A DNA stretch of 64,000 nt from Paracoccaceae bacterium Fryx2. GTDB lineage: Bacteria; Pseudomonadota; Alphaproteobacteria; Rhodobacterales; Rhodobacteraceae. The stretch spans positions 3,172,501 to 3,236,500 of the forward strand of contig JAVSGI010000005.1 of NCBI GenBank assembly GCA_032334235.1, read 5' to 3'. Made by a program: the position numbers and the translations under genes. The notes beneath the pieces are model-generated. The model did no database searches and was not told where the DNA came from. It saw only the letters and a program-made list of their open reading frames with translations. Positions 54,759 to 63,707 of the stretch are shown here, piece by piece (the first letter of the stretch is position 1; every line of letters begins with the position of its first letter).

Positions 54759-56027
54759 ATGCTTAAACGTCTGCGATTGAACGATAAGTGCGTAAGGGAA
54801 TGCGAGCCGGAGGTGGCGCGCGACTACCAGGTGTTCGACACGGAAGTGCGGGGCTTTTCCATCCGGATTCTGCGCTCCGGCAGCCGGTCCTTCTCGTTGG
54901 ATTACCGTTTTGCCGGGCGACAGCGCCGCATGGCCATCGGGCGCTGGCCCGAATGGACGGTGACGGCCGCTCGCGAGCGCGCAAAGGAGCTGCGGCGCGA
55001 GATCGACGAAGGGCGCGACCCCTTGGGCGAACGGAGCGAGTTGCGCGAAGCCCCGAGGTTCAGCGACATGATTGACCGCTATCTCGCCGAGCATGTGCCC
55101 CATCTGGCTAAGACCAACGCGTCCGATCAGAAATCAATGCTGACGAAGTTGGTTGCCCCGCATTGGGGAACAAAACTGGTGATGGATATAACGCCGCATG
55201 ATGTGGCGAAACTGCTGAACATCATCGCGAAGGGCAGGGCGCGCCCGTCAAAGGAAAAGCCGAACAACCGCGCGCGTAAGCTGCAGGGCGCAAAGCCCAC
55301 GCCGATCCGGGCCAACCGCGTGGGCGAGGTGCTGCGCAAGATGTTCACCCTTGCCATCGGCTGGGGTTGGCGCACGGACAACCCGGCATCGGCCTTCAAG
55401 AAGCGGATCGAGAACGAACGCGAAAGATTTCTATCGCAAGAGGAAATTGGCAAACTGGCCGAGGTGCTGGATGCTGCCACCGATCAGCGCGCAGCCGGGA
55501 TCATCCGTCTTTGCATGCTGACTGGCAGTCGGGTGGGCGAGGTGCGGCAGGCGCGGTTTGAACAGTTCAATCTGGAATTGGGCAGCTGGTCAAAACCTGC
55601 CGCCACCACCAAGCAGCGAAAGATCCACCGCATTCCGATCTCGGCCGAGGTTGCGGCCATCGTGCGCCAGCGCCAGCTGCTGGTGCCGAAGGGCAACCCA
55701 TGGCTGTTCCCCGGCGATGTGCCCGGCCAGCCGGTCAAGGAAATCCGCCGCTTCTGGATCAACGTCCAGAAGGACGCCAAACTGCCCGAAGTTCGCATTC
55801 ATGATCTGCGCCACACATTTGCATCCCTGCTGGTCAGCGGTGGCGCGTCGCTCGAGATGATCGGCAAGCTGCTGGGCCATTCGCAGATGCAAACAACCCA
55901 GCGCTATGCCCACTTGATGGACTCGCCCCTGCGCGCGGGCGTCGATGCTGTGGCCAGCGCGTTCCGGCCACGACCCGTGCTGGTACATGATGCCGGTGCT
56001 GAACCAGTGGCGCGCAAAACCGCATGA
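54759..56027 (+). CDS. int: tyrosine integrase (P4-like)
   Basis: A 422-residue site-specific recombinase. Residues 1-90 form the N-terminal arm-binding DUF4102 domain (LRLNDKCVRECEP...RDP), a core-binding domain follows, and the catalytic residues are Arg258 (GSRVGEVRQ), His348 and Arg351 (HDLRHTFAS), His374 (LLGHSQ) and Tyr383 (TQRYAHL). ATG at 54759 with AAAGGGGAG upstream. Enzymes of this class use tRNA 3' ends, consistent with the tRNA-fMet repeats, although cargo separates it from the right repeat. Confidence 0.93.
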   Translation: MLKRLRLNDKCVRECEPEVARDYQVFDTEVRGFSIRILRSGSRSFSLDYRFAGRQRRMAIGRWPEWTVTAARERAKELRREIDEGRDPLGERSELREAPRFSDMIDRYLAEHVPHLAKTNASDQKSMLTKLVAPHWGTKLVMDITPHDVAKLLNIIAKGRARPSKEKPNNRARKLQGAKPTPIRANRVGEVLRKMFTLAIGWGWRTDNPASAFKKRIENERERFLSQEEIGKLAEVLDAATDQRAAGIIRLCMLTGSRVGEVRQARFEQFNLELGSWSKPAATTKQRKIHRIPISAEVAAIVRQRQLLVPKGNPWLFPGDVPGQPVKEIRRFWINVQKDAKLPEVRIHDLRHTFASLLVSGGASLEMIGKLLGHSQMQTTQRYAHLMDSPLRAGVDAVASAFRPRPVLVHDAGAEPVARKTA

Positions 56028-56054
56028 CGACGCTGGCCCAGCGCACGCGATCAA

Positions 56055-56645
56055 TCAGTCAGCTTCCTTCCGCAAGGCGCGCCAAATCGGAGTGATGCGC
56101 CTTCGGATGCTGCGGCTGTCAGGGATTTTGGTGCCGTCTGACTGATTGGCGAACCAGTCCTGCATTTCCGCAATCAGCTCGGCCTGCGTTTCGGGCAGGC
56201 CGCGCTCATGGATGCGCTGAACCAGGAAGACGATCATACCCTCCCAGTCGTAGGGGGTTCCATTGGTGGTGGGACGGCGGATCATGTCGTGATCGTCTTC
56301 AAACCCAAAGACGTCCTCGGCCAAGATCAGCATGTCGGCCACCGCGACCGCGATCCCACCAGCCGGTTCAGTGATAATCAGCCAATCCGCACCACCATCG
56401 GGCATAATCCGACGCACGATCCCTTCGACCGGGCCAGTGCCGCACCGTCGAAACAGCGGTTGCAAGTCCATAGCCGAGAGGGTGACCCGGCCCGCGAAGA
56501 CGGCGTCGCCGCAGCGCACGAGTCCGATCCCGGTCATGATCTTGAGTTTGCCGATGGCCGCCCAGCCAGCGATGTCGGCAATAGAACAACCCCAGCGAGC
56601 CGAGGCTTCGTGAAGAGTAAAGAATACGCGTTGTGGTAGTGCCAT
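56055..56645 (-). CDS. hypothetical regulator-like protein next to integrase
   Basis: A 196-residue protein starting MALPQRVFFTLHEASARWGCSIADIAGWAAIGKL; this first part is a helix-turn-helix like those of excisionases. The C-terminal third (RGLPETQAELIAEMQDWFANQ...SIRRRITPIWRAL) resembles a second DNA-binding region. Converges on int. Proteins of this sort often adjoin integrases in rhodobacterial mobile elements; role not established. Confidence 0.6.
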   Translation of the reverse strand: MALPQRVFFTLHEASARWGCSIADIAGWAAIGKLKIMTGIGLVRCGDAVFAGRVTLSAMDLQPLFRRCGTGPVEGIVRRIMPDGGADWLIITEPAGGIAVAVADMLILAEDVFGFEDDHDMIRRPTTNGTPYDWEGMIVFLVQRIHERGLPETQAELIAEMQDWFANQSDGTKIPDSRSIRRRITPIWRALRKEAD

Positions 56646-57077
56646 GATGAATCCGCCCTCAAAAGGGCCAGAGGAGTGAACGTGCCTGTATCGCCTGCTG
56701 GCCGTGTTTCTTGTGTGCAAAACAGGAAAAATCGGCATGAAAGGTCAGGACGCAAAAGCGCCTTCTTCGACCTGGAATGCCGGATGATACGTCCTGTTAT
56801 GCTTTTTAGTTGAGGACTGCTCTCCCCATGCGTGCAAGCTGCACTGGGTCACGATTCGGAGCAAGAGGGGGCCGATAAGGAAGTTGTGGATAACGCCAGA
56901 AAGAGAACAAAGGATGAATATGAGGTTCGAGTGAGGGACGATTTTCCGCGTGGCAAGGTAGCGCGCGGAAAGCACGGAATGGGTGCGATCGTGCCGTTCG
57001 CGGCACGCTGTGCGAACGGCAGCTATGTGCAGATAGCTCACTTGGCAGAGACGGGATGACGCGTCTAGCTCCTAGAT
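56646..57077. other. intergenic region between phage end and ABC-3C cargo
   Basis: 432 bp with two overlapping weak frames: 56832-57059 on plus (charged, helical) and 56745-57041 on minus. Neither has a good ribosome site or a recognisable domain. The GC content falls toward the ABC-3C genes, so the cargo junction probably lies here. Confidence 0.4.
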
Positions 57078-58130
57078 ATGGAGTTCGACTCCCTCAGGCA
57101 CACTAGGTCACTGAAAACGGATGTTGCCGAGCCTATGTATCTGCATCATAACTATCAGACGTTGCCAAGAGATTGCCCTTGCGAAAAATGTGGGAATCCA
57201 ACGAAGCGGGGGCACAACTTTAGCATGAAAAAGACCGACTTCGACATTCATTTCGAGAACGCTTTTGCTACCATGAACCAGTCCAAGTTCGAGGGCTGGT
57301 TCGCCTCTATGGCTTGTCGAGTCTTCGGAACTGACTTTGAATTGATTAAAGCAGGTGGGTCGGATGGAGACAAGAAGAGCGATGGACGGCGCATTTCGAC
57401 AGAAACCGTTTTCCAGTGTTACGCACCTGAGTCACCAGCGACATTTGCTTCTAAAGCAAAGGCTAAAATTGCAGACAGCTTTCCAGAAGTTGTTGAATAC
57501 TGGCCAAACCTTAAGGACTGGGTATTCATCCATAACAACATAGATGGCATTCCAACAAGTGTAAGCGATAAACTGGAAGAACTAAGAGAGCAGTATCCTG
57601 TGCTCAAGCTGGTGACCGCTACGCGTAATTTCTTGAAAGATGAATTACACGACAAACTTACTTTGCAGCAATTGATAGATGTCTATCCATCGGCAAGCCT
57701 AAATTTCAACGCCGTGCACATGGAGCATATCCGGCCTTTGTTGAAGGGTATAATTGAGGCTCGCACAGTTCATCCTGATCCAAACAACTTTGGTGATATT
57801 CCAGACGAGCTTAAGCTTGACTTCAATAGGCTCAGCCCAGACTCAAAACATGATATCCGGCGTGCCCGACCACACCTTGATGTAGTTGATCGTTTCCTTG
57901 TAGGTATGAGTAATCCTCAAAACGCCTCTGTTATCCAGGCTGAAATGCGCGCCAAGTACCTTGAGTTGAAGGACCTTGGATATGATCCTGATGATATCTT
58001 GGGAAAACTGCTCACCTTTTGCGGTGGCGGCGATAACGCCACCGTGACAGCCGCGGCCTATGTGATTGTGGCCTATTACCTTGATGCTTGCGACGTTTTC
58101 GAGAACGCTCTAGGTGTAACGTTATGCTAA
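57078..58130 (+). CDS. ABC-three component system nuclease/CTD protein
   Basis: Up to 350 residues. Residues about 70-120 form a restriction-like nuclease: FEGWFASMACRVFG, GGSDGDKKSDG (acidic residues) and ETVFQCYAP (QxY). The C-terminal domain (about 235-350) is the ABC-3C C-terminal interaction domain. The extra N terminus from 57078 has CPCEKCG and no good ribosome site; ATG 57225 is an alternative giving 301 residues. Likely the DNA-cutting effector of a three-gene defence system. Confidence 0.75.
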   Translation: MEFDSLRHTRSLKTDVAEPMYLHHNYQTLPRDCPCEKCGNPTKRGHNFSMKKTDFDIHFENAFATMNQSKFEGWFASMACRVFGTDFELIKAGGSDGDKKSDGRRISTETVFQCYAPESPATFASKAKAKIADSFPEVVEYWPNLKDWVFIHNNIDGIPTSVSDKLEELREQYPVLKLVTATRNFLKDELHDKLTLQQLIDVYPSASLNFNAVHMEHIRPLLKGIIEARTVHPDPNNFGDIPDELKLDFNRLSPDSKHDIRRARPHLDVVDRFLVGMSNPQNASVIQAEMRAKYLELKDLGYDPDDILGKLLTFCGGGDNATVTAAAYVIVAYYLDACDVFENALGVTLC

Positions 58131-58366
58131 TGCCTACAAAACACATAAAGACGGAGAATGCGCTGATAGGTGTTGGTGCGGAACTTCTTGCGCTTTTGGA
58201 CATGAGCAAAACTGCCTCGCGTTTGTTCCATGACCTACAAGAAGAACGACGCAGAAATGAAATTACAACGATTCATTTTGATTGGTTTTTACTCGCTGTG
58301 GATTTTCTCTTTACTATCGGTGCAATCCGTTTTGAATCCGGTCTGATAAAGAAGATGAACCAATGA
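58124..58366 (+). CDS. ABC-three component system middle component
   Basis: An 80-residue protein (78 from the second Met at 58130). MPTKHIKTENALIGVGAELLALL and FHDLQEERRRNEITTIHFDWFLLAVDFLFTIGAI match ABC-3C middle components (MC6 type), in which a winged helix links sensor ATPase and effector. Overlaps the upstream gene by 7 bp and the ATPase gene by 4 bp. Confidence 0.78.
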   Translation: MLMPTKHIKTENALIGVGAELLALLDMSKTASRLFHDLQEERRRNEITTIHFDWFLLAVDFLFTIGAIRFESGLIKKMNQ

Positions 58367-60090
58367 TTATCGAACTGACAAGTAATCTTGGAACATTTAA
58401 GACTCTTAAATTTAAAAGTGGATTAAATATTCTTGTTGCAGAGCGTCATGAAACTTCGGGCGCTAAAGAGACACGCAACGGAACTGGTAAGACAAGCTTT
58501 GTCGAACTCGTGCATTATCTTCTGTCAGACAAACGCAACGCTGATGATGACTTTCATAAACCGGAAATCATCGGCTCAGATTTTTGCGGTAAATTCTCAG
58601 ACAATGGATCACACTTTTTAGTTTGCAAGAAGAGCAGTGCAAATACCGATGTACTAAAGAAAGACGGCAAAGAAATCACGCCAAAGAATCTGCGTAAAGA
58701 GTTAGGTTTACGATGGTTTGACTTAAGCGATGAAGATTCCGCGCCGACTTACGGACCGAAATTTGGTGCACTGATTGCATACTTTGTGCGAAAAGAGAGA
58801 AATGGTGGATTTGCTAGTCCTATAATGAACAGCACATCGCAACAGGGATGGGATAGTCAAGTTAGTCTGTCTTATCTTCTTGGATTTGACTGGCGGCTTC
58901 CGCAAAAGTTGCAGGTCAAGAAAGATGAGAAGAAAGACGCCGATACTTTGGCGAAGATGATTAGGAGTGGATATCTGACTGACGGTGCGCTGGACGTTAA
59001 TAAGATGCAGTCACGTCTGGACTTGCTCGACACTGAGGTTGACGCGAAGCGCAAGGAAGTCACTTCCACGTCTGTATTAGATGGCTATCGTCGGCATGAA
59101 GTAATTGCGAATGACCTTACAGGTCGAATTCGTGATTTGAATGAGGCGAACCTTGAAGACCTTGACCTTGTTGAAAGTATCGATCTTGCGCTGAGGGAGG
59201 TCGAAGACGCGTCAGTTGCTGATCTCAAAAGTATGTATGAGCAAGTGGGAATTTTCTTTTCGGATCAGGTGAAGAAAAGGTTCGAACAAGTCGAGACGTT
59301 TCATAAGCAGGTAGCAAGGAATCGGGAGGCACACCTCAAGCGGGAAAGAAAGAACGCAGCAGAACGTCTTGCAAGCCGTAAGAAGGAAATAAATGAACTT
59401 CAAATCGGCCTTAGTGATAAACTAGCTTTGCTGCGCTCTGGCATGGCGATTGAACGTCTGACATTTTTGCAATCTGATTTAAACCGACTGGAAGCAGAAC
59501 AGACGGACCTACGCCAACAGCTTCCACGTTTTAGAAATGTTGAGGAAGACCGCAAAAGGTTGGGGCGCGAAATAAACGATCTTGTTGACTTGATTGGTCA
59601 GGATGTTCTCGAGCGTGAGGGACCACGAAAGGCAGCGGTGCAGATATTTGCTGAGACTTCGCAGTTTCTTTATGATGAACCCGGCCAACTTATTGTCGGA
59701 AAGTCAAGCGGTGTTGCTGGGTTATCCATTGAAACAGATATTGTTGGAAAGAAGAGCGGCGGTAAAAACCATATGCAAGTCTTCTGCTTTGACTGGTTGC
59801 TGGTCGAAGCCGCTATAAAGAATGATCGGTTTCCTGGTTTTTTAATACATGACAGTCATATTTTTGATGGTGTAGATGGAAGGCAGATTGGGTTAGCTTT
59901 GAGTCTCGCAAAGGCTAAATGTGAAAAGCTTGGCATACAATACGTGGTGGCCATGAATTCGGATGATCTACAGAAGATTAAGAGCGAAGAAGAAGTGAGC
60001 GGCGAGGCTATTTTCGATCCCACCGACTTTATAATGGAGACGCGACTGTCGGATGAGCCGAACGGTGGTCTATTTGGCATCAAGTTCTGA
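58363..60090 (+). CDS. ABC-three component system ATPase (DUF2326)
   Basis: A 575-residue SMC/Rad50-like ATPase. The Walker A is NGTGKTSF with Lys43. Residues about 190-400 are long coiled coil (KRKEV..., FEQVETFHKQVARNREAHLKRE). The C-terminal DUF2326 head carries the second half site: FCFDWLLVEAAIKNDRFPGFLIHDSHIFDGVDGRQ, with the Walker B-like FLIHDSH. Probably senses an infection signal or DNA structure and triggers the nuclease. AT-rich compared with the phage genes. Confidence 0.85.
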   Translation: MIIELTSNLGTFKTLKFKSGLNILVAERHETSGAKETRNGTGKTSFVELVHYLLSDKRNADDDFHKPEIIGSDFCGKFSDNGSHFLVCKKSSANTDVLKKDGKEITPKNLRKELGLRWFDLSDEDSAPTYGPKFGALIAYFVRKERNGGFASPIMNSTSQQGWDSQVSLSYLLGFDWRLPQKLQVKKDEKKDADTLAKMIRSGYLTDGALDVNKMQSRLDLLDTEVDAKRKEVTSTSVLDGYRRHEVIANDLTGRIRDLNEANLEDLDLVESIDLALREVEDASVADLKSMYEQVGIFFSDQVKKRFEQVETFHKQVARNREAHLKRERKNAAERLASRKKEINELQIGLSDKLALLRSGMAIERLTFLQSDLNRLEAEQTDLRQQLPRFRNVEEDRKRLGREINDLVDLIGQDVLEREGPRKAAVQIFAETSQFLYDEPGQLIVGKSSGVAGLSIETDIVGKKSGGKNHMQVFCFDWLLVEAAIKNDRFPGFLIHDSHIFDGVDGRQIGLALSLAKAKCEKLGIQYVVAMNSDDLQKIKSEEEVSGEAIFDPTDFIMETRLSDEPNGGLFGIKF

Positions 60091-60298
60091 CCATCCAATT
60101 CATGTAAACTGACATTTTTTTGTTTGGGCCGTCGGGTAATGGCTTCTAGGTCACGTCGCATGCTCCTGCCAAGATGCTTTCCGTTGACTCATTGATGGAG
60201 ATTTTCGACACATATTTTTTCCCTACCTTGATCGGAGACCGACCCGCGAAATGGCGATGGCGGCGTCGCAATTTTGCAATGAGCCGACATCGACGTTC
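60091..60298. other. noncoding gap between ABC-3C and IS630
   Basis: About 200 bp. ACATTTTTTTG follows the ATPase stop but has no clear hairpin. No gene is seen. Confidence 0.4.
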
Positions 60299-60300
60299 TA

Positions 60301-61470
60301 GTGTTCCCCATCTGACGTAAGATTCCCATTTGAGTTGGCATGTGTCATTGTCGGGGCATGAGACGCGATGACATTTGCCTTTACTTGGCCCCGAATGACC
60401 GTGCGCAGCTTCAAGCTCTGCTCACCGACCGCAACACCTCGCGCAAGCTTGTCTGGCGGGCCCAGATCGTGCTGGCGACGGCAGACGGCTGCGGCACGAA
60501 CGCGATCATGCGACGCGCGAACACTTCAAAGCCCACCGTTTGGCGCTGGCAGGCGCGTTACCTTGATGAAGGTATGGACGGCCTCAGGCGCGACAAGACC
60601 CGCCCCTCGCGCGTCCCGCCGCTGCCACGGGAAACGCGCCTCAAGGTGATTGTAAAAACGGTGCAGGAGACCCCGCCCAACGCCACCCACTGGAGCCGCT
60701 CGGCCATGGCCGAGGCCGTGGGCATTTCGCCGTCGAGCGTTGGGCGTATATGGGCCGAGGCAGGGCTGAAGCCGCATCTGACGCGCGGCTTCAAGGTCTC
60801 GAACGACCCGATGTTCGAGGAGAAAGTCACCGATATCGTAGGGCTTTACCTCGATCCGCCGGAGCGGGCCGTTGTGCTGTGCGTTGACGAAAAGTCGCAA
60901 ATTCAGGCGCTTGACAGGACCCAGCCGGGACTGCCGCTCAAGAAGGGCCGCGCGGCTACGATGACCCATGATTACAAGCGCCACGGCACGACAACGCTGT
61001 TCGCGGCGCTCGATGTGAAGTCGGGCATGGTTATCGGCGAATGCCTGCCGCGCCACCGTGCGAAGGAGTTCCTGCGCTTTTTGCGCCGCATTGACCGTGC
61101 CGTCCTCAAGCCGCGCGACGTGCATCTCGTGCTCGACAACTACGCCACGCACAAGACGCCCGAGGTCAAAGCCTGGTTGGAAAAACATCCGCGCTTCAAG
61201 CTGCATTTCACGCCAACCAGCGCGTCATGGCTGAACCTTGTCGAACGCTTCTTTGCCGAGATCACGTCAAAGCGCATCCGTCGGGGCAGCTATACCAGCG
61301 TCGACGATCTGGAGACCGCCATCTATGACTATCTGGCCAAGCACAACACCAAGCCGAAGCCCTTCACCTGGACCAAAACGGCTGAGGATATCCTCGCTCG
61401 GGAACGACGCGCGCTGGACAAGCTCGATGAAATCAGAGGAAACAGGTAGCAAGCGTCAGACTCAGAACAC
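60301..61470 (+). mobile_element. IS630-family insertion sequence
   Basis: 1170 bp with ends GTGTTCCCCATCTGACG and, reverse complemented, GTGTTCTGAGTCTGACG, flanked by TA at 60299-60300 and 61471-61472, the target of this family. One intact transposase. Its ends resemble those of the MITE at 11201-11316. Confidence 0.92.
60358..61449 (+). CDS. IS630-family transposase
   Basis: A 363-residue transposase. The N-terminal half has helix-turn-helix motifs (GCGTNAIMRRANTSKPTVWRW). The DDE catalytic residues are in VVLCVDEKSQIQ, VHLVLDNYATHK and WLNLVERFFAE. Start at ATG 60358; an in-frame GTG/ATG upstream at 60340 is possible. No frameshift needed, unlike some IS630 members. Confidence 0.93.
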   Translation: MRRDDICLYLAPNDRAQLQALLTDRNTSRKLVWRAQIVLATADGCGTNAIMRRANTSKPTVWRWQARYLDEGMDGLRRDKTRPSRVPPLPRETRLKVIVKTVQETPPNATHWSRSAMAEAVGISPSSVGRIWAEAGLKPHLTRGFKVSNDPMFEEKVTDIVGLYLDPPERAVVLCVDEKSQIQALDRTQPGLPLKKGRAATMTHDYKRHGTTTLFAALDVKSGMVIGECLPRHRAKEFLRFLRRIDRAVLKPRDVHLVLDNYATHKTPEVKAWLEKHPRFKLHFTPTSASWLNLVERFFAEITSKRIRRGSYTSVDDLETAIYDYLAKHNTKPKPFTWTKTAEDILARERRALDKLDEIRGNR

Positions 61471-61472
61471 TA

Positions 61473-61688
61473 GGTTGAGAGGCGTTCACGGTTCACATGA
61501 TCATAGTTCTTTGGGCAGCTGCTCCACGCATGTCAACGCCATGTCAACCCGCATACGCCATTTTAGCGCCGTCGGTAACGGTGAATGCGGGTTAATGTCG
61601 GGCGTTGTCGGATTGGTAAATGCGCGAAATCAAAGGCTTAGCCGATAAGTCACTGAAATCACTAAGCTATTGGAATCGCTAGAGCTTT
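61473..61688. other. right end of the island, noncoding
   Basis: 216 bp between the IS630 and the right repeat. Contains the TCAACGC-N4-TCAA motif (61533-61547) and short GTCGG/GGCGTT words. No gene is supported. Confidence 0.4.
61533..61547 (+). repeat. possible integrase arm-type motif, right
   Basis: TCAACGC-N4-TCAA, matching the motif at 1545-1559 just inside the left repeat. Lies 141 bp inside the right attachment repeat, in the same orientation. Confidence 0.4.
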
Positions 61689-61738
61689 GGCTCATAACCT
61701 GAAGGTCGTAGGTTCAAATCCTACTCCCGCAACCAAAA
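61689..61738 (+). repeat. right attachment-site repeat (attR), tRNA-fMet 3' fragment
   Basis: Fifty bases identical to 1429-1478. The sequence upstream does not continue the tRNA, so this is a displaced 3' end and not a second tRNA gene. The original downstream flank of the rRNA operon follows. Confidence 0.93.
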
Positions 61739-61772
61739 AATATAGCAATATATCAAAAGCTTAGGCCGATGC

Positions 61773-61793
61773 AGGGCGCCCAATGGGCGCCCT
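61773..61793 (+). terminator. displaced rRNA-operon terminator
   Basis: AGGGCGCCC and GGGCGCCCT form a perfect 9-bp stem around AAT, followed by TCTT. It lies 35 bp after the right tRNA repeat, where the terminator of an rRNA operon ending in tRNA-fMet is expected. Integration has moved it 60 kb from the tRNA. Confidence 0.75.
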
Positions 61794-62008
61794 TCTTGCG
61801 TTGCAACACAGAACAACACGTTTCTTTGCGATTCCAAATGCTTACAGCCGTTCCCGTTTCTTCCGTGCAACACACATGCGACATGGGAACCGAGGATGTT
61901 CGCGCGATGTTCCGTGTGTGAAACCTGTTGCTTGCTAGGCATCCTGTCTGACAGAGTGGCCTAGACGTCCCATAGGTTGTGTCCTTCATGCCCATTTACG
62001 AATTTGCT
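61794..62008. other. flank beyond the island, noncoding
   Basis: Chromosomal flank between the rRNA terminator and the IS21 element. Short frames occur on the minus strand but none is protein-like. Confidence 0.4.
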
Positions 62009-62156
62009 GCGTGTTTCGCTTGATGGTGGGCATCGATTTCACGGGATCATGGGCAGTCATTTCGCGTGAAGCTGGGCACTGATTTCGCGGGATCGCGGGC
62101 AGGTCTGGTCGGCAAATTGAGGATAGTTGCGCCTTCAGGAATGAAGGGGTGGCTTG

Positions 62157-63695
62157 ATGCCGACAGGACGATTGAACATGCGCCGGATACGAGATGTTTT
62201 GCGATTGAAGCTTGGGCAAGGCCTGAGCGAGCGGTCCATTGCCGCTTCCCTCGGTCTGAGCAAGGGGAGCGTCGGAAGCTACACCCAACGGGCGCGTCAT
62301 GCCGGGCTCACGTGGCCCTTGCCGGAGGGGATCGATGACGACAGCCTTGAACTTCTTTTGTTTCCAGCCCCGCCCACGGTGCCGGACGCGGAGCGGCTTG
62401 TGCCCGACTGGGCGGAGATTGACCGCGAGTTGCGCCGCCCTGGGGTGACGCGGATGCTGCTCTGGGAAGAATACCGTGCCGCGCACCCCGGGGGTTTTGC
62501 CTATACTTGGTTTTGCACGCATTACGAGGCTTGGAAGGGTCGGGTGCGCCCGACGATGCGCCAGACACATGTGGGCGGCGAGAAGGTGTTCGTTGACTTT
62601 GCCGGCGACACCATCGACGTGATCGACCCCACGACCGGCGAAGCGCGGGCCATGAAGCTGTTCGTGGCGGCAATGGGGGCATCGAATCACACCTATGCCG
62701 AGGCGGTGGCATCGGAGGGGTTGGAAGATTGGATCCTCGCGCATATCCGGATGTTCGCCTTTCTGGGCGGCGTGCCAAAGGCGGTGGTTCCGGACAATCT
62801 GAAGTCCGCCGTGATCAAGGCAGACCGGTTTGATCCGGGGCTGAACCGGACCTATGCCGAGATGGCGGCGCATTATGGCACCGCCGTTCTGCCCGCCCGG
62901 CCGCGCAAACCCCGGGACAAGGCGAAGGTGGAAGTGGCTGTCCAAGTGGCACAACGCTGGATTCTGGCGCGGCTGCGGAACCACCGGTTCTTCTCATTGG
63001 CCGAGTTGAACGTGGCGATCCGGCGGCTGCTGGACGAGTTGAACATGCGCGTGATGCGCGGCTATGGCGCCAGCCGCGCCGATCTGTTTGCCACTTTGGA
63101 TCGGCCCAATCTTCAGCCCCTACCGCCCGAACCTTATGTCTTCGCCCGCTGGAAGCGCGCCCGCGTGGCACCCGACTATCACGTTGAGGTCGACAGCTCA
63201 TGGTATTCCGTGCCCTTCGCGCTGATCAAACAAGAGGTCGATGTTCGCACAAGCGGCCAGACGGTCGAGATATTCCATCGTGGTCAGAGGGTTGCGAGCC
63301 ACGTGCGCACCCCGGGGCGGCGCAGCCATGTCACCGTGGCCGACCATATGCCATCGGCCCATCGTCGCTTTGCCGAATGGACCCCGGCCAGAATGCTGGC
63401 GCAGGCAACCAAGACCGGCCCCGCCGTCGCCGCCTTTTGCGAGATGGTGATGGCTGACCGCCCCCATCCTGAACAGGGGTTCCGCACCTGCCTGGGTGTG
63501 CTGGCCTTGGTCAAAACCTATGGGCCGGAGCGCGTTGATGCGGCCTGCCAGCGGGGTGTGACCATCCGGGCCCGCACCGTCACCTCCATTCGTTCGATCC
63601 TCAAGACCGGCCTCGATCGCGCCTTCCTGGAAGGCTCCGAAGAGGTCGCCCCCCTCCAGCACGCCAACATTCGTGGCGGCAGCTATTACCATTGA
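62157..63695 (+). CDS. istA: IS21-family transposase IstA
   Basis: A 512-residue transposase with ATG at 62157 (TTG at 62154 also possible). Helix-turn-helix SERSIAASLGLSKGSVGSYTQRA, integrase core with KVFVDFAGDTIDV, VPDNLKSAV and PRDKAKVEVAV (D, D, E), and the C-terminal SH3-like region. Intact, followed after 12 bp by istB. Confidence 0.93.
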   Translation: MPTGRLNMRRIRDVLRLKLGQGLSERSIAASLGLSKGSVGSYTQRARHAGLTWPLPEGIDDDSLELLLFPAPPTVPDAERLVPDWAEIDRELRRPGVTRMLLWEEYRAAHPGGFAYTWFCTHYEAWKGRVRPTMRQTHVGGEKVFVDFAGDTIDVIDPTTGEARAMKLFVAAMGASNHTYAEAVASEGLEDWILAHIRMFAFLGGVPKAVVPDNLKSAVIKADRFDPGLNRTYAEMAAHYGTAVLPARPRKPRDKAKVEVAVQVAQRWILARLRNHRFFSLAELNVAIRRLLDELNMRVMRGYGASRADLFATLDRPNLQPLPPEPYVFARWKRARVAPDYHVEVDSSWYSVPFALIKQEVDVRTSGQTVEIFHRGQRVASHVRTPGRRSHVTVADHMPSAHRRFAEWTPARMLAQATKTGPAVAAFCEMVMADRPHPEQGFRTCLGVLALVKTYGPERVDAACQRGVTIRARTVTSIRSILKTGLDRAFLEGSEEVAPLQHANIRGGSYYH

Positions 63696-63707
63696 GAAAG
63701 GACTAAA

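Larger units (their letters stand above)
1479..61738. mobile_element. composite genomic island integrated at tRNA-fMet
   Basis: This segment is delimited by the 50-bp tRNA-fMet direct repeats. It contains a polysaccharide locus, a defective prophage with a tyrosine integrase (54759-56027), three defence or stability systems and at least six insertion sequences. The mosaic composition, with AT-rich patches such as 8600-9750 and 57100-60100 beside GC-rich phage genes, fits assembly in steps. It is not proven that the prophage integrase is the enzyme that mobilised the whole island, because that gene lies 5.7 kb inside the right repeat. Confidence 0.85.

Noticed and set aside
24451-56645. Phage-inducible satellite (capsid-forming type) instead of a broken prophage
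   Set aside because: A cut tail-side gene and an HPF fragment at the edge point to deletion; a satellite origin cannot be excluded but is not supported.
61986-62984. 332-codon minus-strand frame over istA
   Set aside because: It mirrors the GC-rich istA frame, has no ribosome site and shows no domain.
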